Below are positions 57,201 to 60,476 of a stretch of 64,000 bases of DNA, piece after piece. The position numbers and the translations under genes were made by a program. The notes under the pieces are model-generated. The model saw only the letters and a list, made by a program, of their open reading frames with translations. It did not search any database and was not told where the DNA came from. The first letter of the stretch is position 1, and every line of letters begins with the position of its first letter. The DNA is from Astropecten irregularis. Its lineage: Eukaryota > Echinodermata > Asteroidea > Paxillosida > Astropectinidae. The DNA is taken from contig OZ020253.1 in assembly GCA_963971285.1 (NCBI GenBank), forward strand, positions 806,001 through 870,000. The letters run 5' to 3'.

Positions 57201-57946
57201 AGTGTGTTCATCACTAACAATAAACTTAACTAACAGTATATATACTGCAAGATTGGCATGTAAGTCAAATCTATATGACCGTTGGCCAATAAACAAGTGC
57301 TACAAGTTGCAAGTTAAGCCCTCCATGTGTCAGTCCCAGTACAGTAAGTATACATGGGACATTTTATTTCACTTCTATTTTGTGATTGCTCAATAAATGT
57401 CAGACTGTGCTCACTGCTCAGTCAAATTTCAAAAATATGCAAAATAATTTTGAAAAAAAAATGTCAGCCTGACTCATTTCAAAACAAGAAACAAATCTGT
57501 GCCCCACCAACAGGCATGACTAGTCCGAGTATCATCCATTCTGCTCCGTGCCACAATACGTATGAACCTCTGATACATGAATGCATGCAAATTGTATGCA
57601 ACACAGCAAATCAGGTCTGGATTGTGACGGAGGCTGAGGATATTCATTGGTCAAAACTAGAGGTCAGTGCCAGTTGGGTTGCTTTGCATAATTAATCAGG
57701 AAATCTGCATGCATGTCATTGATGCTCGCTCACTGTACGGCGAGTGCGTCTATCACATACACTAAGGCATGACAGGGCCAGACCCCAAACTAGTTCCAAA
57801 TGGATGATATGGTATAGCAAAATATGCCCACTTACCAACAGTAGAATCAGGAGTAGTGTGCGGTCCAGTTCGTACGACATAGATAGTTGCAGGAGAATCT
57901 CCTTCTGTTACAGTGTAGGTTCCCTCCTCAAAGCTGTATGTATCAT
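12209..57946 (-). CDS. Giant membrane-anchored HYR receptor (Calx-beta / 59 HYR / EGF / SEA / TM), 5' end missing
   Basis: 71 exons chain in one open frame of 16,448 nt (about 5,480 residues) with GT-AG junctions throughout. Order from the N-terminus: Calx-beta (57946-56576, two exons), divergent HYR-like exon (56174-55857), 59 HYR domains (53632-17796), EGF (17232-17113), calcium-binding EGF (16781-16644), SEA (16000-15359, two exons), EGF (15096-13695, two exons), transmembrane exon (13486-13251), and two tail exons (12810-12739, 12247-12209). HYR domains are immunoglobulin-like adhesion modules known from sea urchin hyalin and polydom/SVEP1. The predicted protein is a very long extracellular stalk with a cleavable SEA knob near the membrane and a tyrosine-rich tail, so a role in adhesion or recognition is likely but inferred. 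The first exon seen starts inside a codon, so the signal peptide and further exons must lie upstream or outside the window. The near-identical exon units may be miscounted in the assembly. Confidence 0.85.
12739..12810 (-). CDS. HYR receptor tail exon
   Basis: 24 codons, phase 0 at both ends. Acceptor TTTTGTAG/AATAAT, donor GCG/GTGAG. Encodes NNGYRPPSEFALPYLATGRE and four more residues of the cytoplasmic tail, with two tyrosines. Confidence 0.75.
12985..13060. repeat. G-run and C-run low-complexity tract in intron
   Basis: A run of about 15 G, GAGGGGAGGG repeats and then a run of about 10 C, inside the intron between the TM and tail exons. Confidence 0.85.
13251..13486 (-). CDS. HYR receptor transmembrane exon
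   Basis: Starts TPPPGDGGGLSTEA, then a hydrophobic helix IIAIAIGAALVLSFLVLMCL, then a cysteine cluster CACC and stop-transfer GGRRGR. The tail start TDYLYEEEYENQ holds several tyrosines. Enters in phase 1, leaves in phase 0 at GAG/GTGAG. This fixes the orientation as type I. Confidence 0.9.
13695..13744 (-). CDS. HYR receptor EGF-3, second half
   Basis: 50 nt. Joins the upstream half-exon so that TGCAC|GTGTCCC reads CTCPSGYTGDRC, completing a six-cysteine EGF. Exits in phase 1 into the transmembrane exon. Confidence 0.85.
13780..15000. repeat. 76-bp minisatellite, about 16 units, inside the EGF-3 intron
   Basis: The unit includes GGACTCATGGTGACAGCAGA and CCTGTGTGTTTGCTGCCACC. It fills almost the whole intron between the two EGF-3 half-exons. 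Open frames in it are artefacts. Confidence 0.95.
15021..15096 (-). CDS. HYR receptor EGF-3, first half
   Basis: Encodes VCADGYCQNGGTCSPTSGSY then LSSC, four of six EGF cysteines. Acceptor GACAG/AGGTTT (phase 1), donor TGCAC/GTATGT (phase 2). Confidence 0.85.
15359..15578 (-). CDS. HYR receptor SEA domain, second exon
   Basis: Encodes FTAIYGGLPGFGNVRVLFYT, then SGSIMVDGIVTL and the closing strand/helix DVSNLLQQSI. G-S-I-M-V sits where SEA domains cut themselves (family consensus G-S-[VI]-V-V). Phase 0 in, phase 1 out at GAAG/GTAAA. Confidence 0.82.
15665..15775 (+). mobile_element. Decayed tRNA-headed SINE
   Basis: Contains GCAGATTCCAATCCCACTCCAG and a tail TTTTCTTTGTTCATCTTTCA like those at 27396-27500 and 55720-55820. 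The A box is degraded. Confidence 0.35.
15867..16000 (-). CDS. HYR receptor SEA domain, first exon
   Basis: Encodes GTSFRFSITIVEIFFDATQA then EFTPDL...SVLYLTHEARLEVL, matching the first strand and helix of a SEA fold. Phase 1 in, phase 0 out (CTG/GTGAGT). Confidence 0.8.
16017..16643. repeat. 61-bp minisatellite built from an exon end and its splice donor
   Basis: Ten tandem units downstream (in transcription sense) of the calcium-binding EGF exon. On the minus strand each carries a copy of CACTTGCTCACGTAAGTCAC, the last bases of that exon plus its donor. In about seven units GTAAG is intact; in the others it has become ATAAG. Confidence 0.9.
16644..16781 (-). CDS. HYR receptor EGF-2, calcium-binding type
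   Basis: Encodes VNECGQPAVNQGCINRGLVC then RDILNGSKCDCPIGF...NTC, with six cysteines. The join to the previous exon gives N-V-N-E-C, the calcium-binding EGF start. Phase 1 at both ends; donor TCAC/GTAAGT. Confidence 0.88.
17113..17232 (-). CDS. HYR receptor EGF-1
   Basis: Encodes GIDCSNSDACANGGTCSTSV then TGVSTCTCTSLWTGTTCNE, a complete six-cysteine EGF in one phase 1-1 exon. First module after the HYR array. Confidence 0.88.
17796..18044 (-). CDS. HYR domain 59 of 59
   Basis: 83 codons, phase 1-1. Shows NCP start, SWTPPTASDNSG and VTYTAVDAAG. It is the HYR nearest the membrane. Confidence 0.88.
18166..18417 (-). CDS. HYR domain 58
   Basis: 84 codons, phase 1-1. Shows ISNCPG, TWTEPTATDDQG and VTYTATDVSGNQATC; donor ATCG/GTAAG. 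Confidence 0.88.
18615..18747. mobile_element. MITE with GGCCGTGTCC ends, copy 1
   Basis: The ~133-bp element starts GGCCGTGTCCTAAATCTCTG and ends ATTAAGGACACGGCC; inner arms CTGGCTGCGGCTGC / GTCGCAGCCAG also pair. It sits in the intron between HYR 57 and HYR 58. A sister copy lies about 1 kb away (19652-19784). Confidence 0.75.
18772..19017 (-). CDS. HYR domain 57
   Basis: 82 codons, phase 1-1. Shows QNCPSN, SWTPPVASDNSG, VQYTATDPFG; donor ACAG/GTGAG. Confidence 0.88.
19326..19568 (-). CDS. HYR domain 56
   Basis: 81 codons, phase 1-1. Shows LNCPTD, DWTEPTAVPGDA (the usual DN is lost) and VTYTATDSISRTATC. Confidence 0.85.
19652..19784. mobile_element. MITE with CCGTGTCC ends, copy 2
   Basis: Same family and orientation as 18615-18747: CCGTGTCCAAATTTTCTGGC at the left, GAATTGGGACACGGCC at the right. 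Lies between HYR 55 and HYR 56. Confidence 0.75.
19844..20092 (-). CDS. HYR domain 55
   Basis: 83 codons, phase 1-1. Shows ANCPSD, SWTPPTATDDSGEAV and VTYSAYDNYGNVAVC. Confidence 0.88.
20470..20721 (-). CDS. HYR domain 54
   Basis: 84 codons, phase 1-1. Shows SNCPSN, GWTPPTATDNLSG and VTYTAEDGIGNIATC. Confidence 0.87.
20855..21195. repeat. Degenerate CCTGTCACACTCA repeat in intron
   Basis: Irregular copies of CACCTGTCACACTCATCAC, with a short poly-C run near 21086. Fills most of the intron before HYR 54 in gene order. Confidence 0.7.
21212..21463 (-). CDS. HYR domain 53
   Basis: 84 codons, phase 1-1. Shows YNCPSD, SWTPPTAVDNFG and VLYTATDLSGNQETC. Confidence 0.88.
21744..21992 (-). CDS. HYR domain 52
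   Basis: 83 codons, phase 1-1. Shows SGCPGN, SWTPPTASDAIS and VSYLATDAAGNQAYC. Confidence 0.88.
22381..22632 (-). CDS. HYR domain 51
   Basis: 84 codons read directly from the minus strand between TACACAG/TTATT and AATG/GTAAG. Shows TNCPSD, VTWVVPTIVDVRG (no DN) and VIYIGTDESGNKANC. Uninterrupted frame, phase 1-1. Confidence 0.85.
23127..23369 (-). CDS. HYR domain 50
   Basis: 81 codons, phase 1-1. Shows SNCPVM, VWAEPIATDLDG and VIYTFTDNAGFAATC. Confidence 0.87.
23440..23620. mobile_element. Short inverted-repeat element with GATCCTG...CGATCGAAAC
   Basis: ATGCTTGGAGCTGGGAGATC at the left is mirrored by CTAACTCTAAGCAT at the right, and AAGCCTTTGAGAAAGATCCT lies inside. Fragments of the same family (AGATCCTGCNAGGATCGAAA) occur at about 20144-20200 and 32768-32812. 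Confidence 0.5.
23693..23917 (-). CDS. HYR domain 49 (shortest)
   Basis: 75 codons, phase 1-1, about eight shorter than its neighbours. Shows QTCPSN, SWNTPTVTDNTV and VIYTATDSHNNEEIC. Confidence 0.86.
23950..24330. repeat. AAC/GAAC-rich low-complexity tract
   Basis: A purine-rich strand of irregular AACAAACGAACAAATGAACG repeats, giving long but meaningless open frames on the minus strand. Confidence 0.9.
24406..24651 (-). CDS. HYR domain 48
   Basis: 82 codons, phase 1-1, read between CACAG/ACACA and CAG/GTACTT. Shows ITCPPD, TWSDPMTESLSPG and VTYTASDGMGNSNTC. Confidence 0.85.
25136..25378 (-). CDS. HYR domain 47 (four-cysteine form)
   Basis: 81 codons, phase 1-1. Besides the usual two, it has the extra pair in VVLCSPPSGTSF and AVTCTATDYSG, which is the form common in other HYR proteins. 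Confidence 0.88.
25542..25787 (-). CDS. HYR domain 46
   Basis: 82 codons, phase 1-1. Shows RGCPSN, TWTAPTVDSTPSD and VTYTATDASGNQAIC; donor AATG/GTATG. Confidence 0.86.
26088..26336 (-). CDS. HYR domain 45
   Basis: 83 codons, phase 1-1. Shows CEKPVIVDCP (one extra N-terminal Cys), TWTEPTATDNSN and VQYTAVDPSGNVALC. Confidence 0.87.
26512..26763 (-). CDS. HYR domain 44
   Basis: 84 codons, phase 1-1. Shows QNCPTAESFCADQG (extra Cys), SWIVPTASDNEG and VTYTATDESGLTAVC. Confidence 0.88.
26896..27138 (-). CDS. HYR domain 43
   Basis: 81 codons, phase 1-1. Shows EGCPGS, SWTSPTPTDNVA and VTYTVTDGSGNTGIC. Confidence 0.88.
27265..27400. repeat. Dispersed intronic repeat (GGACCCTTCCAGCCTGTCAA)
   Basis: The same sequence, followed by GACCAATTGGA, is found in the introns of the three-exon array at about 42280, 43820, 45360 and 46870. 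Confidence 0.6.
27396..27500 (+). mobile_element. tRNA-headed SINE
   Basis: A-box region GCTGGAAAGCTCAGTTGGAA, B box GGTTCAAATCC, then the shared tail TTTTTCTTTGATCACTTTTC. Confidence 0.6.
27581..27826 (-). CDS. HYR domain 42
   Basis: 82 codons, phase 1-1. Shows SNCPSD, TWTPPSVSDNDP and VTYTAVDRAGNMDIC. Confidence 0.88.
28072..28240 (+). mobile_element. Possible SINE fragment
   Basis: B-box-like GGGTTTGATCCC is followed by a conserved-looking body with GTTGGTTCTCTCC and GGTGTTTTGGTTTTCC, typical of old SINEs. The A box is unclear. Confidence 0.35.
28334..28576 (-). CDS. HYR domain 41
   Basis: 81 codons, phase 1-1. Shows SNCPST, SWALPSASDNAI and VLYLATDSSGNQANC. Confidence 0.88.
28706..28997. 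mobile_element. Two adjacent MITEs with TCGATTTCAC ends
   Basis: First ~28706-28848 (GGGTCGATTTCACGAA ... TTTAGTGAAATCATTCCC), second ~28851-28997 (GGTCGATTTCAC ... TTTTGTGAAATCACCC). Both contain CTACGAT and ATCGTA motifs. Same family as 10649-10794. Confidence 0.55.
29248..29487 (-). CDS. HYR domain 40
   Basis: 80 codons, phase 1-1. Shows MSCPTN, QWPDATASDNVA and IIYTATDAATNTETC. Confidence 0.88.
29658..29903 (-). CDS. HYR domain 39
   Basis: 82 codons, phase 1-1. Shows TVCPTG, SWPQPQAQDNSG and VSYTASDAQGHVITC. Confidence 0.88.
30384..30620 (-). CDS. HYR domain 38 (degenerate)
   Basis: 79 codons, phase 1-1, frame open. It keeps SNCPVY and TWDAPDVEPVG, but the usual TYTATD motif has become NVTHSVLGSILVSC. 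Probably a relaxed domain. Confidence 0.82.
30978..31229 (-). CDS. HYR domain 37
   Basis: 84 codons, phase 1-1. Shows TNCPTS, TWDALVITDNAG and VSYSVADVNGNTNFC. Confidence 0.87.
31623..31700 (+). mobile_element. tRNA-headed SINE fragment
   Basis: A-box region CTGGATAAGCTCAGATGGTA then GAGC; the B-box half is degraded. Confidence 0.4.
31741..31986 (-). CDS. HYR domain 36
   Basis: 82 codons, phase 1-1, read between TTTCAG/ATGAG and AGAG/GTATG. Shows SGCPTV, TWDGITISDNSG and VSYVATDPYGNTEEC. Confidence 0.85.
32336..32578 (-). CDS. HYR domain 35
   Basis: 81 codons, phase 1-1. Shows LQCPGD, DWESPGAVDNSG and VTYTATDSDGNVEQC. Confidence 0.88.
32845..33099 (-). CDS. HYR domain 34
   Basis: 85 codons, phase 1-1. 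Shows YNCPPN, SWTPPTATDNSG and VTYTATDAAGLTSTC. Confidence 0.88.
33275..33517 (-). CDS. HYR domain 33 (four-cysteine form)
   Basis: 81 codons, phase 1-1. Has LSCTAQSGSNF and VTCTATDFAGNTDFC. Similar to domain 27, which shares CTAQSG. Confidence 0.87.
33787..33902. mobile_element. MITE with GGTCAATTTCATGG ends
   Basis: The ~116-bp inverted-repeat element ends GCCATGAAATTGGGCC. Related end sequences are at about 35740 and 59127. Confidence 0.6.
33997..34242 (-). CDS. HYR domain 32
   Basis: 82 codons, phase 1-1. Shows TNCPFQ, FWPVPVATDNVA and VNYNATDTVGLVAEC. Confidence 0.87.
34401..34646 (-). CDS. HYR domain 31
   Basis: 82 codons, phase 1-1. Shows TGCPVN, SWVAPQATDNAG and VTYTAVDGSGNQAYC. 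Confidence 0.88.
35080..35331 (-). CDS. HYR domain 30
   Basis: 84 codons, phase 1-1. Shows ASCPSN, SWTAPVVTDNVG and VQYTAYDAANNMAMC. Confidence 0.88.
35385..35735. repeat. ~120-bp repeat, three copies
   Basis: Copies share GGAGGAGGGATCTATTTG, ACGATTCATCCATACA and TACGGTAGTCAT, all inside one intron. Confidence 0.8.
35944..36183 (-). CDS. HYR domain 29 (four-cysteine form)
   Basis: 80 codons, phase 1-1. Has VSCSPPSGSAF and VLCTSSDSSGNTGMC; the tryptophan of the usual TW motif is F here (VTFNVTAYDNEG). Confidence 0.86.
36330..36572 (-). CDS. HYR domain 28
   Basis: 81 codons, phase 1-1. Shows VTWGPVGPMDNVA and VYNVTDTAGNMGTC; starts DETDPYFASCP. Confidence 0.87.
36905..37150 (-). CDS. HYR domain 27 (four-cysteine form)
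   Basis: 82 codons, phase 1-1. Shows TSCPGN, SWPPPMAEDNSG, INCTAQSGQAF and VTCTATDASNN. Confidence 0.88.
37375..37623 (-). CDS. HYR domain 26
   Basis: 83 codons, phase 1-1. Shows SQCPPS and SLYAMDFAGNDNYC; the TW...DN core is replaced by SPYDFGITVSDSGSG. Confidence 0.85.
37988..38248 (-). CDS. HYR domain 25
   Basis: 87 codons, phase 1-1. Shows SQCPAN, IWTEPVFVDNSG and VNITATDLSGNAFLC. Confidence 0.87.
38893..39135 (-). CDS. HYR domain 24
   Basis: 81 codons, phase 1-1. Shows YGCPAD, IFTEPTAQDNSG and IVYVALDASNNNAVC. Confidence 0.87.
39585..39755. repeat. ~67-bp repeat, 2.5 copies
   Basis: The unit contains TAGTCCTAGCCATTNATT, GATCCAGCCCTTCA and AGTTACACATAGCAACATCT. Lies in the intron just after HYR 23. 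Confidence 0.85.
39763..40005 (-). CDS. HYR domain 23
   Basis: 81 codons, phase 1-1. Shows IICPSN, SWDFPTVTDNGP and VALLATDAAENNASC. Confidence 0.87.
40320..40567. mobile_element. Long imperfect inverted-repeat MITE
   Basis: CCGATCCGACGG at the left faces CCGTTGGATCGG at the right. Inner matching arms are CACTGCAGTAACG/TTACTGCAGTG, GGCGGGGACA/TGTCCCCGCC and CGTAAATTC/GAATTTACG. Confidence 0.6.
40742..40987 (-). CDS. HYR domain 22
   Basis: 82 codons, phase 1-1. Shows LMCPPD, TWPAPVVTDNSG and VWYNATDSSGNVGFC. Last domain before the repeated three-exon array. Confidence 0.88.
41451..41729 (-). CDS. HYR domain 21, type A
   Basis: 93 codons, phase 1-1. Type A is long: VCPSNSTYATDANVAYKQVT, SSSDNSGSPTI and a long loop before LTYTATDQYGNPASC. 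Confidence 0.87.
41915..42160 (-). CDS. HYR domain 20, type B
   Basis: 82 codons, phase 1-1. Shows VDCADLTFSTSPG, NATDNVGVMSVNCFG and VICIATDGEG; four cysteines or more. Confidence 0.87.
42605..42847 (-). CDS. HYR domain 19, type C
   Basis: 81 codons, phase 1-1. Shows LECPASFTIGTDAG, VNVTDNSMLDIIP and VQFNATDVGGNMGMC. Confidence 0.87.
43001..43279 (-). CDS. HYR domain 18, type A
   Basis: 93 codons, phase 1-1; CPSNSTNATDANVAYKQVT and TIDYGGMTYSVG. Confidence 0.87.
43465..43710 (-). CDS. HYR domain 17, type B
   Basis: 82 codons, phase 1-1; VDCADLTYSTSPG, NATDNVGIMSVNCFG, VTCIAVDDGG. Confidence 0.87.
44145..44387 (-). CDS. HYR domain 16, type C
   Basis: 81 codons, phase 1-1; protein identical to domain 19 as far as I can read. 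Confidence 0.87.
44541..44819 (-). CDS. HYR domain 15, type A
   Basis: 93 codons, phase 1-1; differs from domain 18 at TISYGGM versus TIDYGGM. Confidence 0.87.
45005..45250 (-). CDS. HYR domain 14, type B
   Basis: 82 codons, phase 1-1; same protein as domain 17 as far as I can read. Confidence 0.87.
45685..45927 (-). CDS. HYR domain 13, type C
   Basis: 81 codons, phase 1-1. Type C with small changes (ISFTIGTDAGLSTA, VSDVMTGTSIP). Confidence 0.86.
46045..46323 (-). CDS. HYR domain 12, type A
   Basis: 93 codons, phase 1-1. More diverged type A: ECPSNYSVATDANVAYKQVT and LTYNATDQYGNPASC. Confidence 0.86.
46509..46754 (-). CDS. HYR domain 11, type B
   Basis: 82 codons, phase 1-1; VDCADLTFSTSPG and VTCIATDGERLTGNC. 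Confidence 0.87.
47492..47508. repeat. T-run/G-run
   Basis: About ten T followed by about 14 G inside the long-TIR element; an error-prone tract. Confidence 0.8.
47709..48025. repeat. 19-bp minisatellite inside the long-TIR element
   Basis: About 17 copies of AACATTGCGTCAACTCGCA, some with ACG or CTC in place of GCG. Open frames over it are artefacts. Confidence 0.92.
48772..49014 (-). CDS. HYR domain 10, type C
   Basis: 81 codons, phase 1-1. Type C, intact despite the transposon 180 bp away in its downstream intron. Confidence 0.87.
49127..49405 (-). CDS. HYR domain 9, type A'
   Basis: 93 codons, phase 1-1; CPSDETVATDANVAYKQVT, SASDNSGSFTV, VSYAAIDPYSEFASC. Confidence 0.87.
49523..49762 (-). 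CDS. HYR domain 8, type B'
   Basis: 80 codons, phase 1-1; TWNVTVTDNSGEDI and VTVTAEDSHGNNASC. Starts QTDPEIECP. Confidence 0.87.
50123..50365 (-). CDS. HYR domain 7, type C
   Basis: 81 codons, phase 1-1; VSDVMAGTSIPIGN and VQYNATDVSDNMGMC. Confidence 0.87.
50478..50756 (-). CDS. HYR domain 6, type A'
   Basis: 93 codons, phase 1-1; differs from domain 9 by IWTITIIG versus IWSITIIG. Confidence 0.87.
50874..51113 (-). CDS. HYR domain 5, type B'
   Basis: 80 codons, phase 1-1; ends FMVQVEG where domain 8 has FMVVVEG. Confidence 0.87.
51475..51717 (-). CDS. HYR domain 4, type C
   Basis: 81 codons, phase 1-1; same protein as domain 7 as far as I can read. Confidence 0.87.
51830..52108 (-). CDS. 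HYR domain 3, type A'
   Basis: 93 codons, phase 1-1; same as domain 9. First A' exon of a partial third unit whose C exon is missing. Confidence 0.87.
52226..52465 (-). CDS. HYR domain 2, type B'
   Basis: 80 codons, phase 1-1; ends FMVEVEG. Confidence 0.87.
52498..53172. mobile_element. hAT-like non-autonomous element in an array-2 intron
   Basis: The element 52504-53166 has ends CACGGATGTAA and TTACATCCCTG (inverted, one mismatch) and is flanked by CTTTAT on each side. Sister introns show the uninterrupted site AAAACTTTATTCAGAAACAC. It contains repeated TTTCCGGAAA motifs. Confidence 0.7.
53396..53632 (-). CDS. HYR domain 1
   Basis: 79 codons, phase 1-1; ITCPGD, TWIEPVGTDNSG and YTYTATDGSMNTASC. 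First canonical HYR in protein order; not part of the three-exon array. Confidence 0.88.
53918..55380. mobile_element. hAT-like non-autonomous element with ATTAATCG repeats
   Basis: The element 53926-55372 begins TAGGCCTGGGCGATTA and ends TAATCGCCCAGGCCTA, flanked by CTCTCAAT at 53918-53925 and 55373-55380. Ends are rich in ATTAATCG. Inside, 54780-54980 repeats AATCGTGAACTGTATAATAA. No transposase frame is seen. Confidence 0.85.
55720..55820 (+). mobile_element. tRNA-headed SINE
   Basis: A box in GGATAGCTCAGTTTGTAGAG, B box GGTTCAAATCT, then the shared tail TTTCTGTTCACTTTTCAATG. Confidence 0.65.
55857..56174 (-). CDS. Divergent HYR-like exon
   Basis: 106 codons, phase 1-1. Keeps CPPPEARSVIES, VAVSWTNPTLTT and a closing CRFYVRVTG, but has inserted NCYQTPTNYECNSGDVFPIT and lacks TYTATD. 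Lies between the Calx-beta exons and HYR 1. A HYR relative is likely; another beta-sandwich is possible. Confidence 0.7.
56576..56800 (-). CDS. Calx-beta domain, second exon
   Basis: 75 codons, phase 1-1. Shows ATATAGSDYIAVSDTLTFG, VPIVDDSTEQ and TQVCIIDND, the GSDY and D-N-D marks of Calx-beta. Confidence 0.85.
57836..57946 (-). CDS. Calx-beta domain, first exon (5'-most exon recognised)
   Basis: 37 codons, phase 1-1. Shows TYSFEEGTYTVTEGDSPATI then YVVRTG, the opening strands of Calx-beta. Acceptor TATTCAG/ATGAT; there is no ATG in frame upstream before a stop, so earlier exons must exist. Confidence 0.8.
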
Positions 57947-58219
57947 CTGAATATACAACCATTGTAAATAGAATGAGATTTATATTCACCACTGTAGCAA
58001 CAATATGTTTTACCAATTTGATAAATCAAAGCCATAAGAAACTAATCATTTCAATTATTTGTTGTTGTTTTTTCGTTTGCACCGTTTTTTTTGTTTTCAT
58101 ACGTATCATTCACACAATTTACACCTGTAACAAAAAAACAATGATTAGAAATAGAACTATTAATTATACATCCAGTATTCTTCCCTGATACCTAGACCTA
58201 GTCTAGGGCCTAGGCCCTA

Positions 58220-58660
58220 GTGCATGAATTTGAGCAACACCAGGGTGAGTATCAATGCCACCCCGGATTTACAGCCATTGCAGAGGACAAGTCGACCACG
58301 GGACAACTCGACTCCAGACAAGTCGATGGCAAATACAACTTGACCACGAGACAGCTTTCGGCAATTTGACTGCGAGACTTCATCTCTTCCGGCGAAACCA
58401 TCAAACGTAATCGTCAAGCCTTAGACAAGTTGTATAGCTGCAGTAACTGTGTCTGTAGCCCTCGGCCGCACACCCTACGGCCTACGCGTCGCACACTCGC
58501 GCATCGCATGAGCAAAATTGGAGTTGACTTGTCTCGGATCGGAGTCGAGTTGTCTTTCACTCTTTGCATCATGCGGTCGAGTTGTCTAACTAACGTTAGG
58601 GCCAAGTTATCCTGCGGTCAACTTACCTGACATTCCTACAGACACTGAACAATTAACTTG
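58220..58660. repeat. Repeat region of GTCGAGTTGTC motifs in both orientations
   Basis: ACAACTCGACTCC and GACAAGTCGA at 58278-58325 face GGAGTTGACTTGTCTC and GTCGAGTTGTC at 58520-58590. Looks like a decayed inverted-repeat element; no gene. Confidence 0.45.
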
Positions 58661-58699
58661 CCAGCAACCAATTTCTGCAGGTACCCAGAACAGCTATAG

Positions 58700-58871
58700 A
58701 CAGTGGACCACGTCACTGAGTCCTGCCCTCAACACCGGCCACACAACAGCGAACATGGCATCGCTGTCCTGGATGACGATACAAGCCAGGACATGGCTTT
58801 CCTCAACCAAATTCACGAGCAAACAAAAGAAGAAGAACCAATTCCTCCAGTCCAGGCTCAACCAATTACCG
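58700..58871 (+). other. Possible plus-strand coding exon
   Basis: Open in two frames up to a strong donor ACCG/GTAAGT. One frame starts at ATG 58755 (MASLSWMTIQARTWLSSTKF..., basic, 39 codons). The other, without ATG, reads GIAVLDDDTSQDMAFLNQIH and looks more protein-like. I do not recognise either. Confidence 0.25.
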
Positions 58872-59024
58872 GTAAGTAACGTGACACCAACGCAACGGAA
58901 ACATTAGTTTTGGTACTGATGTTACACTGCCACTGGGACTGGGTCCATGTCGGAAAGAATTCCACCGACGGCCATCACTTGTGCACAGACCTGGCTAGTA
59001 TGGGACCAACAGAGGGCGTTTTGA

Positions 59025-59110
59025 TAAAAAAAGAACTAACGTTAGGGCTAGGCTATTCCTCCATGACATGGAGGAATAGCCTAGCCCTAACGTTAACGTT
59101 AGTTCTTTTT
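59025..59110. repeat. Near-perfect palindrome
   Basis: Arms AAGAACTAACGTTAGGGCTA + GGCTATTCCTCCATG and their complement, with almost no spacer and a six-base ACGTTA insertion in the right arm. Confidence 0.9.
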
Positions 59111-59323
59111 GACTGTCGTCTGACCAGGGCCCAATTTCATGGAATCCCGTTACCGTTACCAAAAAATTCTTCGCTTACGGTAGGGCTAGCAGAATTTGTT
59201 TGGTTACGGTTAGGCCCCTAAGCCTAGGCTGCCCTAGCGTATTTCACGTAAAAGTCGTCCATGTCCATGTCCTGACCTAGGCCTACTGAGTACTGGCATA
59301 GGGCATAGTAGGCCATGGCCCAT

Positions 59324-59446
59324 GGGCCTGTTTGTTTCGGACGAATCCTGCGGATCCGGTTTCGGATCCCATTTTACTTTTTAGCGTACCCTGCATAAGA
59401 GAAGGATCCAAAAATATCGGATCCTTTGCGTGAAACAAACAGGCCC
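59324..59446. mobile_element. MITE with GGGCCTGTTTGTTTC ends
   Basis: Starts GGGCCTGTTTGTTTCGGACG, ends GAAACAAACAGGCCC; inner pairs GAATCC/GGATCC. About 123 bp. Confidence 0.75.
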
Positions 59447-59786
59447 CTAGTTAGTAGGCCTAACTACTAGGGCCTAGACCTAGTAGTCAAGGTAGTAGTA
59501 GGCCTAGGCTAGTACTAGCTAGTACAGTAGTAGTACTAGTAGAGTAGGTTGCACTGGCAGCCGGCCCTACGTAAACTGCCTGCACACGATGACGATCAAA
59601 CTTTTCCAATAACTTTCCCGTTTAACTCTGCTAGCCTACCCCCACAAACAAGTAACTTGAGTCCGATATGACGAATCCACATTAGGGCCTACCTCTCAAA
59701 ATACTCGTCCTTAATGACGTGACAACACAACACAACCTTGCCTAATTTGCCGCAAATTATCTCATTATTCTTTCCACAATTCATTG

Positions 59787-60476
59787 CCAAATTATCGTCT
59801 GCTTTTGTGTCTACAGCCTCCATCTTAAGAATGGCTTGACCAATCACAACCTTCGTTTCATCAGCTTGAAAGGCGTGACGTCATTCCAAGCAAAAAACAT
59901 TCGACCAATCACTGAAGCTTGAGCACGAGAACTCGATTGAACGTAAGTGGCGCCCAATCCCTCTGGTGGACAGAGCCGTCACATTATTGTCTATGGATAG
60001 AGTCCCTTCCCTTTATAAAGGGACTCGTATAATAACAAGAAAAGGGGGAAAGAAAAAGAAGAAAAATGCCAAATATGGTAGAATGAAAACATGGTTGATG
60101 TTTTCAGCCCGAATGTGGAATAATAAAAAAGTAGAATATTTTTCTTTACGGTTTCTTTTCATGATGACATTATTCAGTAGGGACTTCTCTCACATCACAA
60201 CTCCCTCATTTGCATGTTGGTATAGTCGACGCTCATTGGTTGCTAGTTGCTACACTCAGTGATCATTTCGAATTTCGTCATCATTATCGCTGCTATCAAT
60301 GTTTATATTAAAAGATCTAGAGATATAATCTTTGTGGTACACACCATGCCAGTGCAATAAGTATACATACACCATGAGGGATGTAAAGGGCGCCATCATT
60401 TTGGAAACGAAACGTGCTAGCACGTAGGCCCTAGTATCTGTTGTAACAGTTGCCCTCGTTCTATTGTTTTGTGATC
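59787..60476. repeat. Duplicated segment, copy 1
   Basis: Matches 63182-64000 in direct orientation with small differences, including AGAGTCCCTTCCCTTTATAA and CATACACCATGAGGGATG. Copy 1 lacks the MITE found in copy 2. Confidence 0.9.

Noticed and set aside
57950..58016. Signal peptide VKHIVATVVNINLILFTMVV directly before the Calx-beta exon
   Set aside because: It looks hydrophobic, but the frame opens with TTG and not ATG. A pyrimidine-rich acceptor (TATTCAG/ATGAT) precedes the domain, so this is intron.
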